Source of the DNA: Henricia sp. BOLD:AAB3569
Lineage: Eukaryota > Echinodermata > Asteroidea > Spinulosida > Echinasteridae
Length of the DNA stretch: 64,000 bases
Assembly (NCBI GenBank): GCA_037783545.1
Contig: JBBELK010000376.1
Location: forward strand, 744,001-808,000
Reading direction: 5' to 3'
The notes beneath the pieces were generated by a model, which had not been told where the DNA came from, searched no databases, and saw only the letters and a program-made list of their open reading frames with translations. This document shows, piece by piece, positions 42,360 through 53,789 of this stretch. Each line of letters starts with the position of its first letter. The stretch's first letter is position 1. The position numbers were made by a program, and so were the translations under genes.

Positions 42360-44050
42360 ACACGGCTTTGGCAAACTCCTCCTGGGCGGACACTACGTTC
42401 CGGTAGTACTATTAGTAGACGTTGAGAAGGTAGTTAGAGCCTTCCACGACACCGCTTCGCAGATTGTGTGATAGTGACTCTGTGGCGGAAGGCACTTAGA
42501 GGACGCCACATTCCAGGTGGAATGGGACCGGATCGAACGATCCAATACGTCCGCCGCGTGGGAGTCAGAGATCACGGTGCGTGTTTAACTGGCCAGTGGC
42601 TGCTTCGACGCCGGCCGATGGGGAAATGCATGGGTCAAAAACAGATGATCGGTTGAGCCCCAAATGGCAGCGGTATTCTGCTTGTAGTACAGGCATTCCT
42701 CCGCTACGGGAGAATAGGCACTAATCCTCGGTAGGGAGATAGTCGGGTGTGTGAAGGATGATGATTCGTTCTTGCGACGAAGTCTGGCCGAAAGAACCAG
42801 GAGACCTTGCCTTCGGAGAGCGCCGAGGCCGACGCGACAGGGCGTGGATCTCAGGAGATCGTCTACACTGAGGCGAGAGTTACAAGAAATACAGTGTTCA
42901 AGGTAAGGTTCTTAAGCGTAACGCCCTTAATCGGCCCAAAAGGCAGGCACGATAAGAACTCTAAGACCGGGTTAATGTCCCCAGGCGTATCACCTTGCAA
43001 CTTAGCGGCCTCGAATTAAACATTCTTTCCAAGAGGAGGCGGAGTGAACCATCGTTGTTGATTGTCGAGCCATCCTCAAAGCCTAGATCTATGAACCGCT
43101 AGAATTGCGGACTTGTAGTTCCTCACCGTGAAGGACTCAATGCCCGAATGAACGGCGTTCAGTGAGGAACTCCGCAACTTGAGCTACAGATGCTCTAATG
43201 GAAGAACAACCTCTTTCGTCACACCACCGGTAGTAGCGATCCAGACGCTTAGAGTAAGCAGCGAGGGTAGGCTCTTCTTCCGATGGCGATAAGTGACGAA
43301 GACCCCTCAGAAAGGCCATTCTTCTAGCTGGCAGCGTCGTTGGATAATGACCATGCAGTCAGGTTCAGACTCTCTATAGATAGGCTTGGAAGCCGTCCTG
43401 AGTCTTTCAGAAGGTCGGGGTGGTTCGGCAACCATGGTGGGACTCCCCCTATGAGATCGACCATTGGCCTGAGAGGGGGTTCACTGCGTATGCTCCTGGG
43501 TCGGGGAAGCTGTAGCAATACACTAGGAGCCGGTGACTGGTCGCTAAGGCGAAGAGGTCGATCACAGGGAGAAAGATCTTCATGAAGATCGCCTGGGCTA
43601 CATTCGGGTTCAGGGTCCATTCTGTTTAACGCCTTGCCTCAGGAGAGACCGTCGGCGAGCAGATTCACCGCTTCCGGTGTATAGACTGCGGACAGAGTGG
43701 TGGACCTGTCTCTGCACCAGGCGATCACGAGGAACAAGTCCCACCCTGCTTGTTTAGGTACACCACCACTGATACATTGTCTGTTTGAAAAAGGATGTAG
43801 TCTCCGGACACCATCGCTTCGAACTCAGGAATGACCCTGTTTCGCCTTCCTCGTCCTCTTTTCCTTGGAAGGCAGCTGTCGGGTGATCCTGCCTGTAGTC
43901 GCGTCTTTAGCTACGCGTTTAGGGGCTAAAGTCGGTTTGGGTTTGGAGGCAACATCGCTATCTTCCTACGCCACTTGGCAGACTTGGAGCGTCCGCCGAA
44001 TGGCGGCGGTCGCTCTAAGCGTCCATGCCTGTCGGGCGTATTCTGTGGAA
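42360..44050 (-). pseudogene. DIRS-like tyrosine-recombinase retrotransposon remnant
   Basis: Read on the minus strand across several frames. Around 43750-43830 lies an RNase H signature (LFQTDNVSVVVYLNKQGGT), then after a frameshift NLLADGLS (43630-43650). Next are PPWLPNHPDLL (about 43440) and a tyrosine-recombinase N-terminal domain (43137-43319: AAYSKRLDRYYRWCDERG, VAEFLTE). The catalytic domain follows in pieces: LNTVFLVTLASV (about 42890), GSTDHLFLTHAFPHRP (about 42630) and SHSTWNVASS...ICEAVSWKALTTF (42400-42500). Upstream (43880-44040) is a basic, gag-tail-like stretch. Frameshifts and stops make it dead. The HxxR box reads HSTW, so a catalytic Arg is missing. No reverse transcriptase was seen between the basic stretch and RNase H. 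Confidence 0.82.
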
Positions 44051-46950
44051 CTCTGAAATGTCCCACAACAGCTTAACGTTTTTTGAAAACTAACAAGCCA
44101 GCCTACGCGGGGCGGGGTTGGGGGTCAGAGGGGCGGACTCCGAGATCGAGTATCCCCATTTCTGTAGGAGTCTCCAGCTCAACAGTGCCCCTTTAACGCA
44201 CTCCCTAACTCCTGCGTACAGTGGCCCTGTTGAAACAGGCTCCATTTCGCGGTGGAACAAGCGACATAAATCTTGTCGCCTCTGCTGGACCAATCAGGAC
44301 GCTTGGCAGTGCATTGCAGCATGATCGCAGGCATTCAAATGTAACGCGCGCAGATTGTAAACACCTAGCATGCATGTGATACATTTACTCGGTAATGCTG
44401 GCCGTTGTCCGCGTCGGCGATTGGCCGCTATTTAAAGCATACTGGGGAATCCGTTCCATTACATTCGTCAGCATGCATCCCTGTTATTAATTTGAAAAAC
44501 TACGGAGTAAATTAAGATCGTCGTTTGAAAGTTTGGTAGGAATGGGACAGCTATAAGGAACGGAACCCAATACAATTTCAGGAAAGTATAGAAATCGCTT
44601 CTTTTCGGCATAACATGACCGAATTGATTAAATTACATCAAAATGACTCGGGCGTGAGTTGGCTTAAGACAACAGCCGGCTCACTCCACAGATTTGCGTG
44701 TATTTCCTCAGGGTATTGTTACGTCGCTTTGCAGAGTGGAAATTCCCCGAGATCTCAGGATGCCAGCTCACAGGTCAAGCCAAGTCTGGTGGCCATCTTG
44801 CAGAGCGCTGAAAACGTAACAGCTGGGAGGTTTTCCACTTCCTCAGCCGTACGGGCAGTCGGGACAGATTGACTCAGGGACGACTGTTCCCAGGTGTCAG
44901 GAAACAATGAATGGTCGCATCCGAACAGGTTTCCTTGCTAGGGGTATCCGAGTCCTTGGCTCCCGCATCAATGGTTAAGGAGCCCTCCGTTGGAGGGGCC
45001 TCCTTGGAACCTGTACAGTCCGCCGCCCCCGGCGTCGACCCGTGCAGCAACCTGGGATAATGCACTGGTGCCGGAGCTAGGTTGGGGGCCCTAGGTGAGG
45101 CTCAAGCGAAGCAGGTCCGGTATCTGCCTGTCTTGGTGGATGGACAAGGTTCCCACGAACAATTGCGGGCCCAGGACGGGCGGACCGGGAACCGTTGGAC
45201 CCCGGGCTCGTCACTGTCACTGCAGAGCTTGTGTTGGCCTCTGCATGCCGCCGCCTTTCTGAGCGAAAGAGGTAAACAAGCTCTGATAGCAGGGGCACCA
45301 CCTCGCTAGCCAGAGGCTGTCCGGCTGAAGGTTGAGAGCGGTCCTGCCCCGGTTGGCTGTGAGTGACAAACGTCGTGACGGGGCGCATCACAGACCCCAA
45401 AGCTCTGAGGGCTAAGGGGTTGACCGGATGAACTGGATTACTGCCCGCGGAGTGGGTCCCGGCCACCAACAGTGCCAACCGGGAGCTGTCCGGTGCCATA
45501 CTACAGTGTATGTTCGGCATGAGCCACTGTGTCGAGTACCCCAGCCAAGGCTGCTGTGCATCGGTACAAAGGTACATGTACTTGTAGGTAGCCAAGCAGG
45601 TGGGAACCCCATCGGGGGTCCAGTCGGAACGCATCCTGGTGTGTACCCACCGGGTGATACAGCACAGGGCTCTTCGAGTATGCGGAGGGGGAGCGCTGCC
45701 AGGCTGCTCATCTGCTCTTAGGGATGACCCGCATGTGGCGCAAAGGCCGGAACGCACGGCTGGGGGGGACTGCGGGGTCCACCCTAGGGGCTGTCCGGGG
45801 CTGAGCACGGTTTGGTGGCCAACGGGACCATCACCGTGGACAGTCGCACCTTGGACCAACAGGCTCCTGTGCCGTCCGTGGTCCTCCAGGACTGGCTCTG
45901 GAGGGTGGATGCCGCATCGGGCATACCACTTTTCATGTGCGGTGTGTGGGGGCCCCCACAGCCATTCCACCGGCCGCGAGGGTGAACATTGGCGAATTTA
46001 CCGTCGGTGAGACACCAAGGAAATCAACACTGCAAGGCAGCTGCATCCCATACCGGATTGTGCGTAGGGAGAATAATTTCCCAACGTGCTGAGGAAAAGC
46101 AAGCTTTCCTGGGAGTTGCCCCAAGGGGCTAATCCTGCCCGCCACGCCAACTCCGTCGTGAAGCTAGCAGACGGGCTACACGCCATCCAAGCCAAGCCCG
46201 GATCCTGGAGCGGTCACACTCTGCCGGACCGGAAAGCTCTGCGTCGGTGGATCTCCGCAGGATACGCCGAGCTGAGCTCCATCAGCCAGCGACAGCGGCC
46301 CCCCTCAGGGACCGCTTTACTGGTTGACGGCCGGAGATGTAGCATTACCGAAAGAGGACGGAACGTCCCCGTCCTCCACGCAGGTCGTACACAGCAAGTC
46401 CTTCGCTTGGATCTGCATCACCGATCCAGCAGAGGGCTTGCATTCCATTCCCGTAGCGGCACCAGATGGCACAAGGGCCGGAGCCCTGTTAGGGTTAGAG
46501 ATGGTTCCGGAGCCCTCCTGGGCAACGTCCCCATCAGAAAACCCCCAATTTCCCCCTTGCCCTCATCCATTGCACTTACGGCCGAGGCGCTATGAGGCTT
46601 ATGCGGGACCACAGGGTAAATTCGCCAAGGAGCACTGGGCTTGCGGTAGCACGGTCTGTAAAGCGTGCAGGCAGGATGAGGGTCCCAGCGGGGAATAGAG
46701 CACGAGCAGATAGCGAATTCACATTTGCGCACCATAGCAGGGGCAGTACCAGGTGCATGCATGCCGCTGAAGCTGCAAAAAATATATACCGCGTGTCAAA
46801 ACTGTCCGCTCACAAGATCTACTGGGATCTAGAGCGAAGAGTCAAGGAATATGGTGAACATATCAACAAAAATACACTATTTATTACACCTGAGTACACA
46901 GAGGCCGATGTCCAATGCTAAAATCAGAAATGGCATCGGGTCAGGCCGTT
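44051..46950. other. GC-rich island, unclassified (possible further retroelement debris)
   Basis: Markedly GC-richer than its surroundings and full of medium open frames on both strands (longest 297 codons, 45077-45970 minus). None shows a domain I recognise, and frames overlap antisense. It adjoins the DIRS remnant, so decayed gag-like or non-coding retroelement sequence is likely. The plus-strand tail 46756-46921 encodes AAEAAKNIYRVSKLSAHKIY, a helix-like segment of unknown origin. Confidence 0.4.
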
Positions 46951-47401
46951 CCCTCATGTGAACTAGAACTGAAAGGTGAAAATCCGTCCCAGAATTGCTT
47001 CGTTTGCCAGGAGAACTGGTACATGTACATGTACATGTAGGAGAGTCATTGGAACCGTCCCCGAGTTGGAGGCAGTGTCTGCAGGAGACTCTTTTCTGAA
47101 GACTAACAGAAATTCGATCTCGAACGTCTGAAGCCACGTTGAAGCTAAACAAAAAGTGAGGACGATAATTGGGTCACGTGGCATGACCTATATAGGGTCA
47201 TGGGGCTAGTTATGCATTTTGAGGGGTGTTTTTAGTGTTTATTTGGGTGATTCCATTCTCGCGAAAGGAATGCAATTGTTTAGTAAACTATTGAACAAGG
47301 TAAGAAGTTAAGTGAAATAATCTGCAATTCCTGAATCGGAATTTATTCCATAAATGTTAAAATTGTCCAGCCTACACTTTTTTGTAGCCATTTACCCAGT
47401 A

Positions 47402-47826
47402 GGTATTTTTTTCGTATACATTGAACAAAGATTTTATGGAAATTACCTCCTGGAATCAACAGATAATGTAATTTAAAGATATACATTGTACTTTCCACTT
47501 GCACTTTTGTCGCAAATATTGCTTTTTTGTAGAAAAATCACATTTTCTCCTTCAAAAATTGCCTTCAGTTAATGCACAAGATAACCATTCACACGCGCGC
47601 GTGCAGCTCCCTCTGTTGTCGCGCTTACGCACAGACCGCTCGCCGCGTCATTTTGTGCATTATTTTATGCAGTAATTTTATCATTTATTTATCTCAGAAA
47701 TGCAACATTTGCGACAGAAGTGCAAGTGGGAAGTATATCTTAGAATTTGATGATCTGTTGATTCCAGGAGGTAATTTCATTCAAATCTTAGTTCAATGTA
47801 TACGAAAAAAAAAACGCCATTTATAT
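47402..47826 (+). mobile_element. palindromic element family G, copy 1
   Basis: Outer arms TTTTTTTCGTATACATTGAAC and inverse GTTCAATGTATACGAAAAAA. The next layer is GAAATTACCTCCTGGAATCA against TGATTCCAGGAGGTAATTTC-type, then CCACTTGCACTT.TGTCGCAAAT against ATTTGCGACAGAAGTGCAAG. A direct copy is at 48799-49202. Confidence 0.85.
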
Positions 47827-48359
47827 ATATTCTCAATATTTTCTCATTGCTAAAATCATGTTTCTTAACCAAATTCTGAGGCATTACCAATCACATTATT
47901 ATCAGGAAGAATTAGTGGCGAACGTGTATGATATTTATACCCTCATCACCACTTACTGCCATTGGATCGAATATACCGTACATGATACATGTACATGAAG
48001 TTGTACTAATGTATGTACATGTAGATTCCTTTTCAATTTTACCAACTGAGCTGAGCTGCGCCGGCTGCGTTTGTTGCCATGGTTCGATACAGTACACGAG
48101 GAGCAGCTGCGGAGAGTTACTGTAATATCAGTCGCGCAGTCGTGACACCATGACTGGTTAAATCCTTAACCAAAGCTCGCAAACTTGGCTGGACCACTGC
48201 GTGAAACTGCACTGTAAATCACGCTGCCTATGATTGGTTGAAATGGATGTGAACATTTATATTCTCTATTTAGCACTCTTTCTTATGGAGTTGAATTAAG
48301 GGATATTTAATGGTTGAAAAATTGTGAAGTTGCTGAGTTGTTTGGTACTCTATAGTGGC

Positions 48360-48740
48360 AGTGTTGAGTAGATCACCAATATTGAGTCCGAGTCTCAAGT
48401 CATTACATATGTAGCTTCAAGTCCGAGTCACGAGTCACTTTCTTCTAGTCCGAGTTACGAGTCACTTGTTTACCTAAATAAAACTGAATCTGCATCAGTT
48501 TCGTGCACACAATATGTGAAACGATGACGTGCTCGTGCGCCCCTTGTTGGCCTGGTGATGGAGTGTACTGTCGTACTGTGTTTTCCCCCAAGAATCATGT
48601 ATAAAGTGCGCGAATATAGGCCCGTTTTCTTTTTTTAAATATGCGAGTCTTGAGTCACGATTCGAGTACGATTTATCATGGTCGAGTACGAGTACAAGTC
48701 AACTTCCAATGTGACTCGAGTACTAAAACACTGGCGAGAT
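48360..48740. repeat. degenerate GAGTC/CGAGTAC repeat tract
   Basis: Units GAGTCCGAGTC, GAGTCACGAGTCAC and CGAGTACGAGTAC at 48375-48470 and 48640-48725, separated by unrelated DNA. Same motif style as 19612-20115. Confidence 0.65.
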
Positions 48741-48798
48741 GTGGGATTTTCACACAAGAGTGTGAGCTAAGTTCTGCTTTGAGTCATTTTTTCTTCTC

Positions 48799-49202
48799 GG
48801 TATTTTTTTCGTATACATTGAACAGAGATTTTAAGGAAATTACCTCCTGGAATCAACAGATAATGTAATTTTAAGATATTTTCCCACTTGCACTTTTGTC
48901 GCAAATGTTGCTTTTCTGTACAAAAATCATGTTTTCTTCTTCAAAAATTGCCTTCAGTTAGTGCACAAGATAACCATTCACGCGGGCGAACAGCGCCCTC
49001 TGTTGTCGCGATTTTGCACAGACCGCTCGCCACGTCATTTTGTGCATTAATTACTTCATGCAGTAATTTTATCATTTATTTATCTCAGAAATGCAACATT
49101 TGCGACGGAAGTGTCAGTGGGAAGTATATCTTAAAATTGAATAAGCTATCGATTCCATATAAATTCATCGAAATCCGTGTTCAATGTATATGAAAAAAAT
49201 CC
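48799..49202 (+). mobile_element. palindromic element family G, copy 2
   Basis: Same sequence as 47402-47826 in direct orientation, about 1.4 kb away, with a diverged right arm (GATTCCATATAAATTCATCG). Confidence 0.85.
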
Positions 49203-49648
49203 TTTTTCTCCTCTCTCTCTCATTTTTTTTTCAGGAATTGAGGATAGTGTTTATAATAGAGTGTGGAACGTCACAAGCCATCTCAAATTACTTGTCAGCT
49301 GAGGGCATCCTGCTCTTGAAGGACAAGACAAAGAATGCTTACATTTAAGACTACCGTAACCCAGAAAAAATAACGTACTTCAGTACCAACGAGGGTGCTT
49401 TGCATCAAATCACAATTTTTAAAGTTGCCGTCTATTCATTTTTATTGACGATTCCGCACGCAAACTGGATACATTTTAAAAAGCATAACCGCTTCATCAA
49501 TTTTACAGCGAAAGTATTTTTGAAATCTGTTGCTAGGCCTACTTGTCTGTATTGTGAAAGTGGTTTTAAACTCAAAATTGAACTTTTTAAATTTGTTTCC
49601 CAAGTCACTTGTTAATATGAAGAAAATACATCTTCCTCCATGCATGGC

Positions 49649-50886
49649 CTAACTTACAGCACGACAAGATTGTGTAGGCATGGAGCATGGAGGAAGAAAC
49701 AAACTCCATGGCATCAGGCTCTTCAAACGCAATGTTATGTTTCCCGTAACCCGCCCGCGTTTGGATTTTTCGGCCGCGTTTGAGATGCCAAAATCCTAAA
49801 ACAATTCATTATTTTGTATTTCCCCCAAAAATATCAAGTTTTTAATTTTTTTCTCCTGCCATTTTGGTTGGATTTTTAAAATCAGCGCTTGAATTTCACA
49901 TTGCTCATTCTCGTCCTCCCGCCAAAAAAATGTTAACGTATAAATTTGTCTTCCTCCATAAAAAATATACCCCAGAAGCAGAGTATTGGCGCGGCTGGCC
50001 GCCGACACGTAAACGTTTGTAACAGTGATTACAATAAAATCCTGGAGAAGACATAGCGCTGCAATTTTTGTGCAAAACCCTGCACGTACGTACGCGCAAG
50101 CCCGGCGTGCTGCTGTACAAACACAACCGTCCGCTCCATTGTAGTTATTAGATCGGTGGTTTGTAGCTGCGAGTGCTAGCCTAGAACTACACAAACTACA
50201 CATGGGCGATTGTATTTATCGTTAGCGAGCGGCACGGACCACAAATGGGCCATCATACAGGCCTATACTTAAGTTGACTGCGGCTACTGTCGATGCGTAG
50301 AATCGCATCGTTTGTCGTGTTTTGGAGAAGGTTGAATCATGCGAGACAGATAAAATGTTCGTGTCAGTGAAGATACAGGAAGGGGGTATACCAAGATGCC
50401 ATAAACTATCACGACTGTGTCTCAAATGTGCACTTTGTTGCAGTTAATTGAGTCAATTGTCAAACTCGGAAACAACAGTGTTATTAAATCAAAGTAGAAA
50501 ACCATGGGTGCAATTTCCATTTGAAATGTGTGGACTGATATAAATGTGTTTTGTTATTTAAATATCTTGATCCTTAAATAAATCACAAATACCTGGGAAT
50601 TGGTGAATGATATTTTAATAAATACAAATTTGTGTATAAATTGATCAGGGTTGTGTTTTTAACACACTATCAGAGGGTATAGAGCGCGCTAAGTTTTGAT
50701 CAAATAGCCGTTATTTTGCAAATAATGAAATGCTACAAAATAATGAATAATGAATAATTAAATAGTTGCCTCATTTGGGCTCGACAAAAATGTTACGGGA
50801 AACATAACATTGAGTTTGAAGAGCCTCCAGGCTCATGCACATGATGGAGGAAGTAAAACTCCTTTCTCCATAATGCTGTAAGTTAA
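49649..50886 (-). mobile_element. 1.24-kb TIR element family D, copy 2 (complete)
   Basis: Outer ends TAACTTACAGCA and TGCTGTAAGTTA. Inner ends GGCTCTTCAAAC and GTTTGAAGAGCC, then AATGTTATGTTTCCCGTAAC against GTTACGGGAAACATAACATT. The interior is the reverse complement of 29580-30800. Non-coding; superfamily unknown. Confidence 0.88.
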
Positions 50887-51494
50887 AGCTACATTTATGT
50901 ACTTCTCGCAAACTCACCTCATCACATGCATATGAATCGAAGATTCCAGAGCAGGTCATCAAATAAAAACAGGATGCATGTTGTCGGATACGCTATGACA
51001 GTGTGTATGGTCCAAAACAAGGCATACTTACTGTACGTATTGGTGAATGTGGTACTGCAGTGACAACTTCCGCTATAGTACTAAGTAATAGTAGTATAGT
51101 ATACCGCTGCCACTGACGATCGTTCGTGTACACAATGACCACGCACAATATTGTCACGCCCGGGTAATTTTTCACCTTTTTTTCGACCACTACCGATCGC
51201 GGCTAGGCTGGACGGTGCATGTATATTTTCCACACGGTCTGACTGCAGGCTAAGTACGTGCAGGCATAATATACTTTTTTAGAACAATTTAAAAAAACGA
51301 ACACACACACCTGTGTTTTCTTCCTCCGTGCACAACCCATCTCTTTGTTTTTCCCTGATTAGCGCAATTCGAGCCGGGAGTGATATTTATTGCCTCATCA
51401 ATCTCTAGCAGAAACAAAAGGAAATTCAAGTACAGACGTTTATCTTTATTTATTTCTTTTTTTAACATTTCTTTTTAATTTTACACATATGAAA
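50887..51494. other. intergenic sequence without recognised features
   Basis: No coding frame or repeat end supported. Confidence 0.45.
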
Positions 51495-51590
51495 CATTTC
51501 GAATTTACACAAAAAGGGTATTTATGAATGGGATTAAAAGTGTGTTTGGCCGGTCTTAAACATTCCGTTTAAAACCGGTTAGGGACCTCA
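51495..51590 (+). repeat. family B / GGGATTAAAAG fragment
   Basis: GGTATTTATGAATGGGATTAAAAG, TTTGGCCGGTCTTAAAC and TTAAAACCGGTTAGGG match 1965-2035, so this is one end of the same hairpin family. Confidence 0.7.
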
Positions 51591-51635
51591 GGGGTGGAAT
51601 GCAATAAAGAAAATTAAGATGACGTCCTAACTCTT

Positions 51636-52280
51636 AGGTACACACCGGCTTCGTTGCCCGGCTATTTTGGGCTCGAAATGGACCCATACAAGATTCTGAA
51701 TGCCCTTCCGAAATAAACTGAACATAGAAACCACGGAATTTTGCCGTTTTTGAGCAATTTTCAAAAAACAGAGGTCACGTGATTTTTTGGAACCAGATTT
51801 TGGTTCCGAAAAATCACATAGTCTTGCGAGTTAGTTGCTACTGCAGAACTGCACCAAATTCAACTCTGATTTTCCCCAAATACTTTTAAAGTGTACGGCA
51901 AATAGCATGAGTACACACACGGCCGGGTTTGGAGCTCCGGTGTACGTTTGTGAAGAAAAAAAACATGATGCCAACTCCTCCAAAGAAAACGAAAATTCCT
52001 ATTCGGTCGTCCGGGCTGTCCAGTGAAATCGTGAGCAGAAAATTGGAGATATATGCCGAGTATTAGGAGAAGAGCGAATCGTTTGTGAAAAAGTCGTGAA
52101 CCAGGCTCGCGCGTAGTTACAACGGCTGGCGTATAACCCGGCGTCTTTTGACCGTTTTTGTTAATTTTGCACTTCTTTAGCAAATTACGGGATATTTTGA
52201 TGATCTTTTTTCACAACGACCATTAAAAAGGAATTGTCAATGCTGCTATAGTGCTACATCACTAAATCATGTAAACAGTG
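51636..52280 (-). mobile_element. TTAA-type transposon family A, copy 4, truncated
   Basis: Starts AGGTACACACCGGC at 51636 and is the reverse of copies 1 and 2 up to ATCATGTAAACAGT, where the other inverted repeat should follow but is missing. No TTAA duplication. Confidence 0.85.
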
Positions 52281-52413
52281 ATCTCTAAGACATCAATAAA
52301 CCAGAATAAACTTTACGTGTCAAAAGAGGGCGCTGTGGCTATAGTGCAGCAGTGCAGAGCGAGTGCAGTATAAGCACTAGTTGCCGTTTCTGTTGGGTTC
52401 TGTTCTATCTTAA

Positions 52414-52530
52414 GCCGTGGTTACACAGCCCGATTTTTGTAAGTCGGCCGTTTTTATTTGGTCGACCGATTTTTTTTGCCGATTTTGAGAAAAACATGCA
52501 GTGTTCACACTGCCCGATTATCGCTCAGTG
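52414..52530 (+). mobile_element. partial MITE (GCCGTGGTTACACAGCCCGAT)
   Basis: GCCGTGGTTACACAGCCCGA and TGTTCACACTGCCCGATTA match the MITE at 53165 and its style; the far end is missing. Confidence 0.6.
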
Positions 52531-52739
52531 TGCCTACATATGGCGTTCTGTGAGTGCCATCCCACTTGTTTAGATACCGAGACTAGACTCACCGAGTGGA
52601 CTTATAATCCTCTTTTAGAAGAGAGTTAGAAAGCAAGTACATGTACTAATAATATGCTCCCCCTTGACCTATGACCCATATTGAGTGATGTTCCTGTATG
52701 GAGCCGATCAATTATTAATCAAGATCAAGAACGTGGAAT

Positions 52740-53045
52740 AAGTCGATTTGGCGAGATATTCAAAGGAAGTTAACTTCCTGAAATCAAGTAGTCGTCGACT
52801 TCCTGAAATTTATAAGTCGATTTATTGGCGAGATACATATATGTATTTTGGTTGCCAAGTCGCCTTTCTAAATCTACTAAGTCGACTTGGTAGGTCATAT
52901 CGAGTTGGCAACAAATTATTCTACTAAGTCGACTTATTGAATTCAGGAGGTTGACTTTGCGACATAAATTATCTCGGTAAGGAAGTCGACAAAAACCCAC
53001 GCTATAAAGTCAACTTGGTGAGATAAATTATCTCGGTAGGCCTAC
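52740..53045. repeat. palindrome-rich tract (AAGTCGACTT and GAGATAAATTATCTC cores)
   Basis: Modules TACTAAGTCGACTTGGTAGG, ACTAAGTCGACTTATTGA, GAAGTCGAC and TATCTCGGTA are repeated with irregular spacing, plus inverse pairs TTCCTGAAATCAAGT/TTCAGGAGGTTGAC. Confidence 0.75.
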
Positions 53046-53164
53046 CTAAAGTACGATGGCACCCACAGAGCGCCGTAATTATCGGGCAACTCGACTCAGT
53101 TAAATTGCGATTTGCACGTGCTTTGCGTACGTTTATCGGCTGACGTAATCTGTATCACACTTAT

Positions 53165-53346
53165 GCCGTGGTTACATAGCCCGATTTGCTGTGTGCACAG
53201 CCCGACACCGATTTTATCGGCCGGCTGGAGTCTGACATGCATGTCAGACTCTGACCGCGGCCCCATGGTTTTGTCGGTCGTTCAGCCAAAATGAAGTGTT
53301 TACACAGACCGATCACGCCAATTTTGTCGGTCTGTGTAACCACGGC
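53165..53346. mobile_element. 182-bp MITE (GCCGTGGTTACA ends)
   Basis: Ends GCCGTGGTTACATAGCCCGA and TCGGTCTGTGTAACCACGGC are inverted repeats. A central palindrome GTCTGACATGCATGTCAGAC sits at 53231. Confidence 0.88.
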
Positions 53347-53789
53347 TTTTCACACCTACCCGCGATCACGTGCGTAAGTACAGCCAAAGCGCAGTAATGT
53401 CAATGAGAACGATTTGGTTTCGAGTCAAGGATGGAAGAGGGTCGCCATGAGCTACCTTGAGCGTCAATCATCGGCGCTTGTTTTGGGCATGCTCAAAACC
53501 AGCGCAGCGGGTCGTCGATCTGACGACGTGTAATGCATGACGCAGTACAACCGCAATGGCAGCGCAAAGGGAACTATACATGGGCGTATCGTGGACGCGC
53601 ATAGCAACAACGCACTGTTTTGGTATATATAAACACAGCTTTATCATCTGCACACAATCAGTATGCATCGATCTGCTCTTCACTAGGGCCGTAGTCAAGC
53701 AGATCTCAGAATGCGCTAATTGTACAGTACTTACCTATGGGGCCGGCGCCGTTCGTCAACTAATTATTTAGGCGAATTATAGCATGTTT

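Noticed and set aside
45077-45970. 297-codon minus-strand open frame, the longest in the window
   Set aside because: No recognisable domain, overlapping antisense frames and GC-rich composition; more likely non-coding retroelement debris. Kept only as part of the unclassified island.
46756-46921. Helix-like plus-strand segment AAEAAKNIYRVSKLSAHKIY as a possible host exon
   Set aside because: No splice-site context or family match that I can support; noted only under the unclassified island.
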